Assembly (NCBI RefSeq): GCF_963675165.1
Contig: NC_087388.1
Span: 1,094,800-1,158,799, forward strand
Origin: Halichondria panicea
Taxonomy: Eukaryota > Porifera > Demospongiae > Suberitida > Halichondriidae
Reading direction: 5' to 3'
DNA: 64,000 bases
Below the pieces are notes generated by a model. It did not search any database and had not been told where the DNA came from. It saw only the letters and a list, made by a program, of their open reading frames with translations. The position numbers and the translations under genes were made by a program. This document shows positions 11,935 to 23,704 of this stretch, in pieces. Position 1 is the first letter of the stretch. Each line of letters starts with the position of its first letter.

Positions 11935-12338
11935 TCCATAAAATAGACACCATTAGGGAACAACCTTTTGGCCGTTAATTAAAGGTGGTCTTCCTTGGGA
12001 GATTTCGATTGCCAGCTATGTATGCTCTCTGAGCCATTTCTTGCTGCAAATGAATCTTAGAGCTTAATTGCTAACTGCTTCTTTAGCTCATACAAGCTTT
12101 GAAAAGGCAAGCTACAGCTACAATTGTGCAAAATAATGCTATCTCAGCAATAATTTTCTGCTAATTCTGGGTGTGGCTGTCCATTCTGGGAGATTATTTT
12201 CCATTGCTAAAGCTGGTTGGGGACTAGAAAGCTTCGTTATACGGAGTAGAGAGGTGGTCGCTCCTGAGAGGTTGCTTTACATTGAAGTCATTGTAGTTTC
12301 AATCCGGACCTGAGCTCTTGGCCGTTATATAGCGTGTG

Positions 12339-13237
12339 CAGTGGTAGCCTCGAGACCAGGCCGATTAAAATACGGCCTGGTCTCTATTGCATGGGTGATA
12401 GTGCACATGCGCGAACTGAGTCACCCAGAATACCGTAAACTAGTTTGTTTACTAGTTTCTTTCCGTATTAATTTTAACAAATACTTGTCTCCTGTGAAGC
12501 TGTGGCTTATGCTCTCTATTGCGTTGTCGAGAAGACTTGCTGGCTAGCTGTGGCCCTCTATGGTGTTGTCGAGAAGGCTTGCACACTAGTCTGAAGCCAT
12601 AAGAAGCTCTCATTTGTACAGAAACCAAATTTAAAACATCATGACCATCCAACAATCATAGAGGTAGATGAGAGCCTCTTCTGGTTTCAGACTAGTGTGC
12701 AAGCCTTCTCGACAACACCATAGAGGGCCACAGCTAGCTAGCTAGGCTATAAAGCCACATAGTAGATAGTACGTGGGCGTGTATGGACCACGCCTATGAT
12801 TAATTACACATGCAATAGGTACCAGGCCGTATTTTTATCGGCCTGGATTCGAGGCTAGTGCAGTGGCGGATCCAGGGGGAGATCCCAGGGTGCCACAGAT
12901 CCCCCCTTTCAGTCTAGCTATTGTGGCTTTACTATACAGCTACCAGCTAGCTATTTATCAGTTTTTGTAGCTATTGTAGTTTGATTCAATGATTGTACCT
13001 GTTGTTTTGATGTATCAACTGCCAAAGGAGTACGTGTTCAGGTTAGCCTAGGCTAGCTAGTTGACTGTTCGTGGCAGCTAGCTAGCTCTACGTAAGTCTA
13101 TTATGGGACTTCCCCTGGCTGAGTATGGGATTTTCCCCAGTCACGTGTGACCGGAAGTGGGTGTAATCCTAAAAAAGTTCACGCTGCGCGCTTGTTAGTT
13201 TGGAACCCCCCTTTCATTTTTCCTGGATCCACCACTG
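12339..13237. mobile_element. CAGTGGCGGATCCAG element with GTGTG target repeat
   Basis: Its left end CAGTGG (12339-12344) was separated from the rest by the insertion at 12345-12857. The right end is CCTGGATCCACCACTG. GTGTG flanks it at 12334-12338 and 13238-13242. The interior matches 5731-7950 and 35649-35840 in reverse. Confidence 0.75.
12345..12857. mobile_element. MULE-like MITE with 9-bp TSD
   Basis: The ends TAGCCTCGAGACCAGGCCG and CGGCCTGGATTCGAGGCTA each form sub-hairpins. The direct repeat GTGCAGTGG lies at 12336-12344 and 12858-12866. The interior contains a second inverted pair around AAGGCTTGCACACTAGTCTG. It has no coding potential. Confidence 0.82.
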
Positions 13238-13385
13238 GTGTGGTTGCTCTTTGGAGGTGGTCGTTAATGGAGGTTCCACTGTATATTGTAGTTTTTTTGT
13301 ACAGAGATCAAAGGAAAAACGAATAACTAACTATAATGCGTGATTATGCCTCAGTGCGCATGTGCAAGCGAGGTATATTGTAGAT

Positions 13386-13388
<3 letters not shown>

Positions 13389-13435
<47 letters not shown>

Positions 13436-13441
13436 CGTGCG
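13389..13441. repeat. GT/GCGT microsatellite
   Basis: An uninterrupted GT tract passes into GCGT units. It is interrupted by the transposon at 13442-14056 and resumes as GTGCGTGCGTGTGTG after 14057. Confidence 0.9.
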
Positions 13442-14056
13442 CAGGGGCGTAGCCAGACTTTTGAGACAGGGGTTTCCTTAGGAAAATCAGCGCCGCGAAA
13501 TGTTGACCACGCCCACTTCCGGTGCCACACCCTCTTGATTGGGGCACACTAGCCTCGATTCCAGGCCGTATTTTAATCGGCCTGGAATCGAGGCTAGGGG
13601 CACACCTACTGCTCATTGACTTTTTTTACATGTTTGTGAGAAGCTAGCTAGCTAGCTATAGACATACTAAAAGGCAGGTGTTAATTAATTGTGTATTGCT
13701 AGTCTAGCTGAGCACAATTAAATGTCATTTACCTGAGAGGTTTCATGTGGCTGAGATTGTTCTAAACTTATACTTCCTGAATAAAGTTGTGCTTAGAGCT
13801 GAGTCTGAGAATACTGGGATTGATACTAGAACTTAAGTCTTGGTCTTCTTTATTTGAGGTAGCTAGCTAGCTGAGACTAGCTGAGACAAAGCCAAAGTGA
13901 AACGCTTCATGGCGCCATCTCTAGCTCTGCTGATGATTGATTTGTAGCCACGTGCATGAAAAGATGGGCAGGGCTGCTTGATTTCAATTATAATTTTCTC
14001 AGCAGCTCCTGGGGGGGTTTCTGGGCAACCAGGAAACAATGGTAGCTACGCCCCTG
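13442..14056. mobile_element. CAGGGGCGTAGCCAG transposon with GTGCG target repeat
   Basis: A 615-bp element with ends CAGGGGCGTAGCCAG and GTAGCTACGCCCCTG, flanked by GTGCG at 13437-13441 and 14057-14061. It carries the mini-hairpin 13550-13596 and is non-coding. Confidence 0.75.
13550..13596. mobile_element. 47-bp MULE-like mini-hairpin with 9-bp TSD
   Basis: A perfect 19-bp inverted repeat (TAGCCTCGATTCCAGGCCG and complement) is separated by 9 bp. GGGGCACAC flanks it at 13541-13549 and 13597-13605. It is inserted inside the 13442-14056 element. Confidence 0.88.
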
Positions 14057-14281
14057 GTGCGTGCGTGTGTGTAGACTGCTACAGCTGCTCAATGATCAGT
14101 GAAGTGCAAGTAAGAGTTTCTATAGTCATGTTTTCTTGGATTTTAATTTGTGGATTTGCAATATAATGCTTCGTTCTCGAGTTATGCGTATAGTTTTGCT
14201 TACTTGGACTTTCATTGCAGCCTTTTCAGAAGAGTGCGTAGCAAAACTTGTTTACCGAGTGTTGCTACTCTACTTAGTAAA

Positions 14282-15946
14282 ACTCGTTCTAATAATTATC
14301 TCAAAAAGTAAGAGGCCAATTGAAGTGCCACATGTAGCTGAGGTGTTGGCCTGTCAATATACAGTGTCAAGTTGCAGCTGTCCCCTGTTAGCTAGCTTCT
14401 ATTATATAGACGTCGATTATTGATCGAATTTATTTTGTTTCGGTTTAAGCATTTATGCAGCTCTAGTTCATCCGCCATGAGAAAGTCTTTGTGAAGCACT
14501 AACAAGCTGCTACGTACCTGTATCTATAGTAGAGAGTCAAAGTTCACTGAGGCTACTATTTGAGTGCGGCTACTAAATAAATCGCAAAGGAGGTTACTAA
14601 TATTTTATACAAGAGCGGCCTCTGATCGAGCATATACGGTAGCTGACTACTTTATCTCTGATGACTTACTCTATATTTATGGACTGCAATTCATTGACCA
14701 TTGTACAGGACGTGCACATGTATGATGTCATACACTGGGTTAATTATCAACTTGATAAACAAACACATGACATTGTATGCAGCCTACGTGTACAATGAAC
14801 CAAACAAAAAACTATATTGATAGGCACAAACTACTTTCGCGTCATTACGACGTTAACATTTTTACCCCACTCCTCCCCTCTAAACTTTACATGAATTCAC
14901 TATTTGGGCGTAGCCTGGGGATGGGCCACACCCATCTAAACAGTCACCGTTCTAAAAAGGTGAAAGTCTAGTGCTTCTTTGATCAGCTTTTGCTTGCTTT
15001 TATTGCTTGCTGTCTGAATCCATTTTGAACCCTAGATCCTGGCAAAATCAATTTTCCTCTTTCTTGGTAAGCCACGATCAGGTTTTGTTTTGCCATCACC
15101 ATAGCACTTCAGATGCCATGGCACAAGTAGCATCAGCCTTCAGTCCTTCACTAGGCATTGCTTGTGAGAATGGTATTCAGAAACATAAGAGGAGAATCTC
15201 AGAACGAAACTTTAATTTGCAAATCCATTAAAAGAAAAGGTTACTATATACCAGTGGTGCATGTAGCCAGGGTGTGACAAAGGGGGCAAATGCCCCCCCT
15301 TTTTCTGGATCTCTTCTTACCAGTCTCAGCTCTAGCTATACGTTCTTTGTTTCTGTTGGAATTATCAGTTACACGCATGTGCAAACAGATATGGGTGGGG
15401 CATTGCAGAATCTGAGAATGGGTGGGTGTGATTGCATGCTCACACCGGGCCACAAATGCAATATGGGTCCATGTGGCATAACCAAGAATCACATTCACAA
15501 ACCAGAGATTGAAGAGCCTCAAACTCTGGATAATTTAAGCCACAGAGCTAACTCTCAATCAATATCAAGTATCAAGTCCAACTTTTGACTAGAATCTTAG
15601 CCTCCACTGATGACAGGAAGTGAAATTCAACCGCAACTAATTAAAAGGGGTGTGACTTACGGCCAAAGTTGTTTCTTATATAGAAGCCTATAAAAGTGTT
15701 TACTTGCACTTCATTGATTATAGTGTATGAGCAGCGATAGCAGTCTACACAGACAGACACACACACATACAACCGTACACCTTGCTTGCGTATATGAACT
15801 GATACGAGGTATAATAATAGTGGCTTCAACGCATTCAAGAGAACATGGTACAATGATATTTTAGATCCTTATACCAAAAGCGGAATATCGGTGACACCAT
15901 TATTAACCTTTAGTTCACCTGATAATAATTATATGGGCCAATTATA
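14282..15946. other. Non-coding stretch with repeat fragments
   Basis: No gene is supported. Fragments of dispersed repeats occur near 15030-15240 and, in reverse, at 15650-15815 (CA tract, TGCACTTCATTGAT, ACCTTGCTTGCGTA). A low-complexity purine/pyrimidine block lies near 15280-15300. The open frames (up to 104 codons) lack recognisable domains. Confidence 0.5.
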
Positions 15947-16124
15947 CGGAACCCCTCTACCACGGACACCTTTGGAGAACAATGTTTTGGCTTTTATACA
16001 GAGGTGGCCTTTGTTAAGAGGTTGTTTTGTACACAAACTGTTCATTTGGAACCTGGGTACCTGGCCGTTATAATTATAGCAACTGGCCTTTATTCGGAGG
16101 TGGTTGTTAACAGAGGTTCCACTG
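15947..16124. mobile_element. Pogo-like MITE, decayed left end
   Basis: It matches 4084-4253 through CGGACACCTTTGGAGAACAA and ends AACAGAGGTTCCACTG followed by TA. The left CAGT terminus has been lost. Confidence 0.7.
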
Positions 16125-16589
16125 TAATGTGATCCCAAGTCCTGCGTCGGTCGTGAAGCTTGTCACAGACCTGCTTTGGTTATCCCAGACGTCAATGGTT
16201 TATCCATGCATTTAATCATCCCATGAATCACTTCATGCAATTTTCCTCCATCTTGATTGATAGGTTGCATTGATCTCACGTGATCTAGTTTTAGAGGGAT
16301 ATTTATCGATTATCTTATACAATATTTTTTATAGAAAATTGATTGTCGAAGATCACTCATGCGTAATCAACAACCATCAGTACGATTTCATATCGCCAGT
16401 TACATTCTGTCGGAAGTTTGTCGCGAACGGTGTTCCATAATTATATGCAATTGCAACTCCACATTTGGAGTTTCCTATTATTGTCATACTATCCATAATT
16501 AGAATATCACAAATGTGTGAGTAGCTGTACTTAAATAAATATTTTATGATTGAACAATTCTGTGAAAATCTGCTGATACCTTTGTGTAG
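16125..16589 (+). other. Upstream region of gene A
   Basis: 465 bp of AT-rich sequence without repeats shared with the rest of the window. It ends TGCTGATACCTTTGTGTAG immediately before the gene A reading frame, which could be a branch point plus splice acceptor. The last TAG is also an in-frame stop. I see no convincing TATA box and no upstream ankyrin exon. Confidence 0.4.
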
Positions 16590-19470
16590 ATGAGCACATC
16601 ATTGATGCGAGCTGTGGCAAATGATCATGTCAATGTTTTCGATGCGTTAGTCAAAGAATTTAAAAACAATTGTCATGTCCAAGGTTACAGAAGTCGAAAT
16701 CTACTTCACTATGCATGCAAAGGTGGCCATGTAGAACTGATAGACAAGCTGGTGATGGAATATGGCCTCGAACCCACAGTTAGTGATGATGATGGAGACA
16801 CACCTCTTCATATTGCAGCCGCTACAGGACATGTTGAAACAGTGAGACACCTGATCAGTAAGCACAGAGCTGATATTCATTGCACTAATAATAAGAACAG
16901 CACATCATTGATGCTAGCTGTGGCAAATGGCCATGTGAATGTTTTCGATGCGTTGGTCAAAGAATTTAAGAACAATTGTCATGTCCGAGGTTACAAAAGT
17001 CGAAATTTAGTTCACTATGCATGCGATGGTGGACATATAGAACTAATAGACAAGCTGGTGATGGAATATGGCCTTGAACCCACAGTTAGTGATGACGATG
17101 GAAACACACCTCTACATATTGCAGCTTTGAAAGGACATGTTGAAACAGTGAGACACCTGATCAGTAAGTACGGTGCTGATATCGATTGCACTAATAATCA
17201 GAGCAGCACGTCATTGATGCTAGCTGTGAGAAATGGTCATGTCAATGTTTTCGATGCGTTAGTCAAAGAATTTAAGAACAATTGTCATGTCCGAGGTTAC
17301 AAAAGTCAAAATCTAGTTCACTATGCATGCGAAGGTGGCCAAATAGAACTGATAGACAAGCTGGTGATGGAATATGGCCTCGAATCCACAGTTAGTGATG
17401 ATGATGGAAACACACCTCTACATATTGCAGCCATGTTTGGACATGTTGAAACAGTGAGACACCTGATCAAAGTATTTAAGAACAATTGTCATGTCCGAGG
17501 TTACAGAAGTCGAAATCTAGTTCACTATGCATGCGAAGGTGGCCAAATAGAACTGATAGACAAGCTGGTGATGGAATATGGCCTCGAACCCACAGTTAGT
17601 GATGATGATGGAAACACACCTCTACATAGTGCAGCTTCGAACGGACATGTTGAAACAGTGAGACACCTGATCAGCAAGCACAGTGCTGATATCGATTGCA
17701 CTAATAATAAGAACAGCACATCATTAATGCTAGCTGTGGCAAATGGCCATGTTAATGTTTTCGATGCGTTGGTCAAAGAATTTAGGAACAATTGTCATGT
17801 CCGAGGTTACAAAAGTCGAAATCTAGTTCACTATGCATGCAAAGGTGGCCAAATAGAACTGATAAACAAGCTGGTGATGGAATATGGCCTCGAACCCACA
17901 GTTAGTGATGATGATGGAAACACATCTCTACATATTGCAGCTTCGAAAGGACATGTTGAAACAGTGAGACACCTGATCAGCAAGCACGGTGTTGATATCG
18001 ATTGCACTAATAATCAGAACAGCACATCATTGATGCTAGCTGTGAGAAATGGTCATGTCAATGTTTTCGATGTGTTAGTCAAAGAATTTAAGAACAATTA
18101 TCATGTCCAGCTGGTGATGGAATATGGCCTCAAATCCACAGTTAGTGATGACGATGGAAACACACCTCTACATATTGCAGCCGGAGCAGGACATGTTGAA
18201 ACAGTGAGACACCTGATCAATAAGCACAGTGCTGATATCGATTGCACTAATAATCAGAACAGCACATCATTGATGCTAGCTGTGGCAAATGGTCATGTCA
18301 ATGTTTTCGATGCGTTAGTCGAAGAATTTAAGAACAATTATCGTGTCCAAACTTACGAAAGTCGAAATCTAGTTCACTATGCATGCTATGGTGGACATAT
18401 AGAACTAATAGACAAGCTGGTGATGGAATATGGCCTCGAATCCACAGTTAGTGATGACGATGGAAACACACCTCTACATATTGCAGCTTTGAAAGGACAT
18501 GTTGAAACAGTGAGACACCTGATCAATAAGCACAGTGCTGATATCGATTGCACTAATAATCAGAACAGCACATCATTGATGCTAGCTGTGGCAAATGGTC
18601 ATGTCAATGTTTTCAATGCGTTAGTCAAAGAATTTAAGAACAATTATCATGTCCAAGGTTGCGAAAGTCGAAATTTAGTTCACTATGCATGCTATGGTGG
18701 ACATATAGAACTAATAGACAAGTTGGTGATGGAATATGGCCTCGAATCCACAGTTAGTGATGACGATGGAAACACACCTCTACATATTGCAGCCATGTTT
18801 GGACATGTTGAAACAGTGAGACGCCTGATCAGTAAGCACAGTGCTGATATCGATTGCACTAATAATCAGAACAGCACATCATTGATGCTAACTGTGGCAA
18901 ATGGTCATGTCAATGTTTTCGATGCGTTAGTCAAAGAATTTAAGAACAATTATCATGTCCAAGGTTACAAAAGTCGAAATCTAGTTCACTATGCATGCGA
19001 TGGTGGACATATAGAACTAATAGACAAGCTGGTGATGGAATATGGCCTCGAATCCACAGTTAGTGATGACGATGGAAACACACCTCTACATATTGCAGCC
19101 ATGTTTGGACATGTTGAAACAGTGAGACACCTGATCAGTAAGCACAGTGCTAATATCGATTGCACTAATAATCAGAACAGCACATCATTGATGCTAACTG
19201 TGGCAAATGGTCATGTCAATGTTTTCAATGCGTTAGTCAAAGAATTTAAGAACAATTATCATGTCCGAGGTTACAAAAGTCGAAATCTAGTTCACTATGC
19301 ATGCGATGGTGGACATATAGAACTAATAGACAAGTTGGTGATGGAATATGGCCTCGAACCCACAGTTAGTGATGATGATGGAAACACACCTTTACATATT
19401 GCAGCTTCGAAAGGTCATGTTAACACAGTGAGACACCTGATCAGGAAGCACAGTGCTGATATCTATTGCA
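16590..19470 (+). repeat. Ankyrin supra-repeat array of gene A
   Basis: About ten copies of a 306-bp (102-aa, three ankyrin repeats) unit, recognisable by LVMEYGLE.TVSDDDGNTPL. Two copies are shortened in frame: near 17468, where HLI joins directly to KVFKNN, and near 18108, where HVQ joins LVMEYGL. The last unit (19480 onward) is diverged and leads into the unique C-terminal ankyrin repeats. Confidence 0.92.
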
Positions 19471-22400
19471 CTAATAATAAGAAAAGTACTCCATTGTGTT
19501 TAGCTGCGGCATATGGTCATGAGATTGTGATACATACTCTGATAGAGTTTAATTGTAGTCCACACATCAGAGGCTACAATGGTCAAACTCTGCTTCATTA
19601 TGCATGCCAAAATGGTCATATAAAACTATTAAATAAACTGGTAACTGAACATAAGGTGGATCCATCAATTAGAGACAATGATGGGAACACACCTCTGCAT
19701 CTTCTGTGTCGTACCCTGCATACGGAAGAAGAGAAATTGAGAATAATCCTTTGTGAGTACCAGTACTGGACAGTGTTTCAAGTTAATAATAACGGTAACA
19801 CCCCTCTTCACACAGCAACTCGATATGGGCAAGCTGATTGTGCATACTTACTATTGCAGAAGTACAATGCTCCACTATTTGTGCAAAATAAAGATGGTAG
19901 GACGGCCCTTGATTTAGCTAAAGCTCTGGGAAATCGACATATTGGTAGTATTTTCTTAAGTCATAATTTTGAAATTCAATCAACCTATGAGCAACTAGAT
20001 AAACTTGCTAAAAAAGAATTTTCTGGTGAAAAAAACCTCACCAGAATATTTGTTGTAGGTCATCCAGGTGCAGGGAAATCCACACTTGTTGAGACTATTA
20101 AGAAAGAAGGTTTCTTCAGCTACTTCAGCACATCAACTGTAAAACTCCACACTGCAGGTATTATTCCAAGTACTTATGACAGTAATGCTTATGGAAGAAT
20201 GATACTCTATGATTTTGCTGGTGATTCTGAGTACTACTCCTCACATGCTGCAATTATGGAGTCAATCAATACATCGAAAGGAAGTAATATCTATCTGATA
20301 GTTTGTGATTTGAGTGAAGGTGAAGAAGCTGCTGTCACTAAATACAGCTACTGGCTTTCATTTCTATCATACAATATTAAGCAATTTTCAAACACGATTA
20401 TCTTACCAGTGGGAAGCCATGCTGATAATTTCACGAACAAAGCGTCAGTTCAACAAGTATTACGTGTATTAAACGATGTATCACAAAAGTTCTGCAACAG
20501 CTCCAATATTGATAATTTACACATAGAACGAAGTGTTGCTCTTGATTGCCGTAACCGAGGAGCTGCAGTCGATAGCATCAAGAAACTTGCTACGAAATTC
20601 TTCGATTTAGTATCCCCCGTCAGACTTTCCCCAGAGACAAGGACTCTCTTGGGATTGTTGAGAAAAGATTTTGAACACATTCCAGCTTGTAAAGTAAACC
20701 TTCTTATCTTTCACATAGAAGATACTGGAATTCCGTTGCCACTAAATTCTTCATCACTCTACACTCTCATAAGAGAGTTACATGATTTTGGCCTACTAAT
20801 GTTGATAGAGAAAGAAGGGGACTCCATTAAGAACCACATAATCATTCTCAAGATATCAGCATTCACATCAGATGTACACAATAAACTATTTTCAACGTCT
20901 GCTAAAGCTAACCTCACCAAGCACATCGATCAACTCAAGCTCAGCGTAGGTATTATTCCAGAATCACTACTGGAGAAAGTACTGCCAGAGTACATCACAA
21001 AAGAAAGTCTACTTAAGCTGCAGTACTGTCACAAAATTGAAAATTTGCACGTGGAAGAGGACCACACTCTTTCTCAAATCACGGTCCCAACAGAGTGTGT
21101 AACTAAAGAGAAATATCATCTATTTTTCCCTGCTCTATGTGATCTCAAGCTCGAGGAAATTCAATGGCCAAAGTTCGAAGGTGATAAAATTACCTGGGGA
21201 TGGTATGCTAAATGTGATGGTGACAGATTTGATTTCTTCCCAACACGATTTCTTCACGTGCTTATCGTTCATCTCTCTCACAACTTTGCACTAAAACAAA
21301 GCTTGCCCACAAGACACAGACTCTCTACTACAGCTTCCGATTCTTTGATTGCAGAGGTATATGCTGCCAATCCTCGCTGTCGTGTCTGGTCGACTGGTCT
21401 GCATTGGCTTATGAAGAATGGAGTAGAGGTATTTGTCGATATGCCTAAAGATGCTGATAGTAAAGAGTTGATTGTACTAGTAAGGAGTGGCAGCAAAAAT
21501 CGAGTCGAATGTTTGAACACTCTGCAGCTAGTTATTCAGAAGGTAGTCGAAACAAAAGTTGAATTCTGTGCTAGTATAGTGCCTACTGTTTACCTTCTTG
21601 ATCCGAGTAACCTCGAGGATGAACCTTTTACAAATGCTAGAAATGCACCTAAATATGCTCTAAGTGATATTGAAGAGGCACTAGCAGAAGGCACTGAGCG
21701 AGTCATGGATAAAGAAGGACAATGCTTCTCCTCTCCGATCAATAATTGGATCAGCCCAACAAGTTGGGCCATTACATACTGGAGTAAGTTACCAAAGACG
21801 TATGAAGAGAAGAGGACATGCAACTACAATCTATCGTATTATAAATAGGTGTATGTCTAAAAATAGTAAAGAATTTATTGCACTTGCACTTTATATTCTA
21901 GACTAGCCTTGTTTTTACTCTATTCCCTAGTGGGCGGTTGGCATATCCTGCTGACTCATCAATAATATGACGCACGCATACACAGTACACATGCATTGTG
22001 AGTTGCATGCCCTCTTCTCTTTATACACCCTTAGTTTTACCCACACAAACATCTTTATTAATTCATACGTCATCATTACTACATGTGCACTTTTTACAGA
22101 TTGGTTGTTTCCAATGGATACAGTCTTGGTTCACTCTCTTTTACAAGAAGTAAATGGTGCTCAATGGAAACTGCTAGGAATGAGTCTTGCGATCCCCTGG
22201 AACAAATTAGATGACATTGAGAATGAAGCATCCTTCCCTGGTGACATTGCTAAGAAAGAAGAAGTAATTCGACTATGGATGTCTCAAGAACCCACCTGGA
22301 CAGTGTTGGTAGACGCTCTCAGTCAATCTGCATATGGATGGTCACAGAATTCAAGTCAAATCTCACAAGAGCACAGTAAGTACCTTAATTATAGTTACCG

Positions 22401-23486
22401 TATTTACTTGATTAAACGCCCATCTCGTTTAAACGCCCATGATAAAAGCTCTGTCTTTGTCAATAACGCCCGTCATAAATAATCGCCTATGTATGGGGCG
22501 TGGCACTGTGGGTGGAGCTGAATTAGCACGTGGAACCAGTTGCAAGCATAATCAGAATAATAGATGATATGGCAAAGAGAGAGATACTGACACGGAGGGA
22601 GAAAACCAATCATATCAGTGGCGTAGGAATATTTTTTAAATGGAGAGGGCTCATAGTAGTCTGGCCACGCCCTCCCCAACTTTATATTCTTGCAGAGACT
22701 GGAATTCTAGACTGAGGCTCATCATTATCTTTGTAGTAGATCTATCACTTTGCACTGTAGACTTTTGAAACCTAGCCCATCATTGAAATAATCACGTAAT
22801 TTACAGCTAACTGGCTGCAGCCGGGCATGCTGTAGCTACTAGCTCAACTGCAGGGCTCAACAGTTCAAGATAAACATTGCTCTCCAACAAGTGGGGGGGG
22901 TCCAGCTCCTGGATTCCCCCCACTTCCTAAGCCACTGCGTATGACTTAAGATTTAAGCTGAGAGCTCTGCAGCAGCCAAAAAAAGCATAATAACTGCTGC
23001 TGTGCAAGAGTTTGGAGTAGACAGAAAAATAAATGCCCGTTTCGAATAAGCTAGCGCCCATCTCGTTTAAACATCCCCTCTACAGACTTCGATATGAAAT
23101 AAATACCCGGGTGTTTAATAAAGTAAATACAGTATATTCATGAGTGCATTTCTATATAAGTATGCAAAGTGCTTATCTCAAAAGTTGAATTATCTACTGT
23201 AGATGTGACTCTACAAGAAAAAATACTCTGCGAAAGCAATTCATCCCTCCGTCCTGATGAGGACTTTCTTCAATCTTTTGCTGCCATTATTAGCTCTCGA
23301 TGGCAGAGTCTTGCTTCTCCTCTCTCCCTCACTTCTGAAGACATTGTGAGCATCAAGAGAGAGACAAAAGGAGTAAAGCCGACCAGACAAGCACTCGTCA
23401 TGCTGCAGAAGTGGGCAGCCAGGGAGACGGCAACTTATGGTCAGTTGAGAGAGAGACTCCGAACACTCTCAGTGTTTCATATCTGA
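16590..23486 (+). CDS. Gene A: ankyrin-ROC-COR protein with two C-terminal Death domains
   Basis: A three-exon model of about 1917 aa: 16590-21783, 22100-22375 and 23203-23486. Both introns are phase 1, with GTAAGT donors at 21784 and 22376 and acceptors ...TTTTTACAG and ...TACTGTAG. Residues 1 to about 1125 are ankyrin repeats, mostly in 102-aa triplets. A ROC GTPase domain follows: P-loop GHPGAGKST at 1157-1165, DFAGD at 1208, and SHAD at 1276-1279 in the base-recognition position. COR starts near 1345. Exon 2 encodes a first Death-type domain (core WKLLGMSL...RLWMSQEPTW). Exon 3 encodes a second (core RWQSLASPLSLTSEDI...ATYGQLRERLRTL). Known ROCO proteins are GTP-dependent dimeric switches and Death domains recruit signalling adaptors; a cytosolic sensor role is inference. 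The start is uncertain: the frame opens in mid-repeat, right after TAG, so an upstream exon or 5' truncation is possible. Confidence 0.85.
22398..23133. mobile_element. MITE in intron 2 of gene A
   Basis: The ends CCGTATTTACTTGATTAAAC and GTTTAATAAAGTAAATACAG are inverted and flanked by TA. It fills most of the 827-nt intron. The interior repeats CCCATCTCGTTTAAAC near both ends. Confidence 0.75.
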
Positions 23487-23704
23487 GAAAAGTATGTAGA
23501 TAATTATGTCTGTTTACGATAATGTATCACCTTGTTTGTGTCATGCTTTGCTATTAAATTTAAGCACATCAATTCACAACAGCACTTTCAATTTACATTT
23601 TTTCACACTGCACTGCAATACACAGCCTTAAAATAAGCACTTGTTAGTTACTTGATTTTGTTAATTCTTATTAGTCAATTAGTGCTCCCTCAAATAATTT
23701 TTGT

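Larger units (their letters stand above)
11935..13281. mobile_element. Pogo-like MITE enlarged by nested insertions
   Basis: The ends CAGTGGAACCTCCATAA and TAATGGAGGTTCCACTG lie between TA dinucleotides (11933-11934, 13282-13283). Two later insertions (12339-13237 and, inside that, 12345-12857) account for most of its 1347 bp. Confidence 0.8.

Noticed and set aside
13386..13616. Frame ending in a His-Thr run on the - strand
   Set aside because: It is a translation of the GT/CA microsatellite.
16590..21848. Bacterial symbiont or viral origin of the large ankyrin genes
   Set aside because: Both genes have spliceosomal introns at matching positions, metazoan Death domains and decayed paralogues with the same introns. 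They are host nuclear genes.
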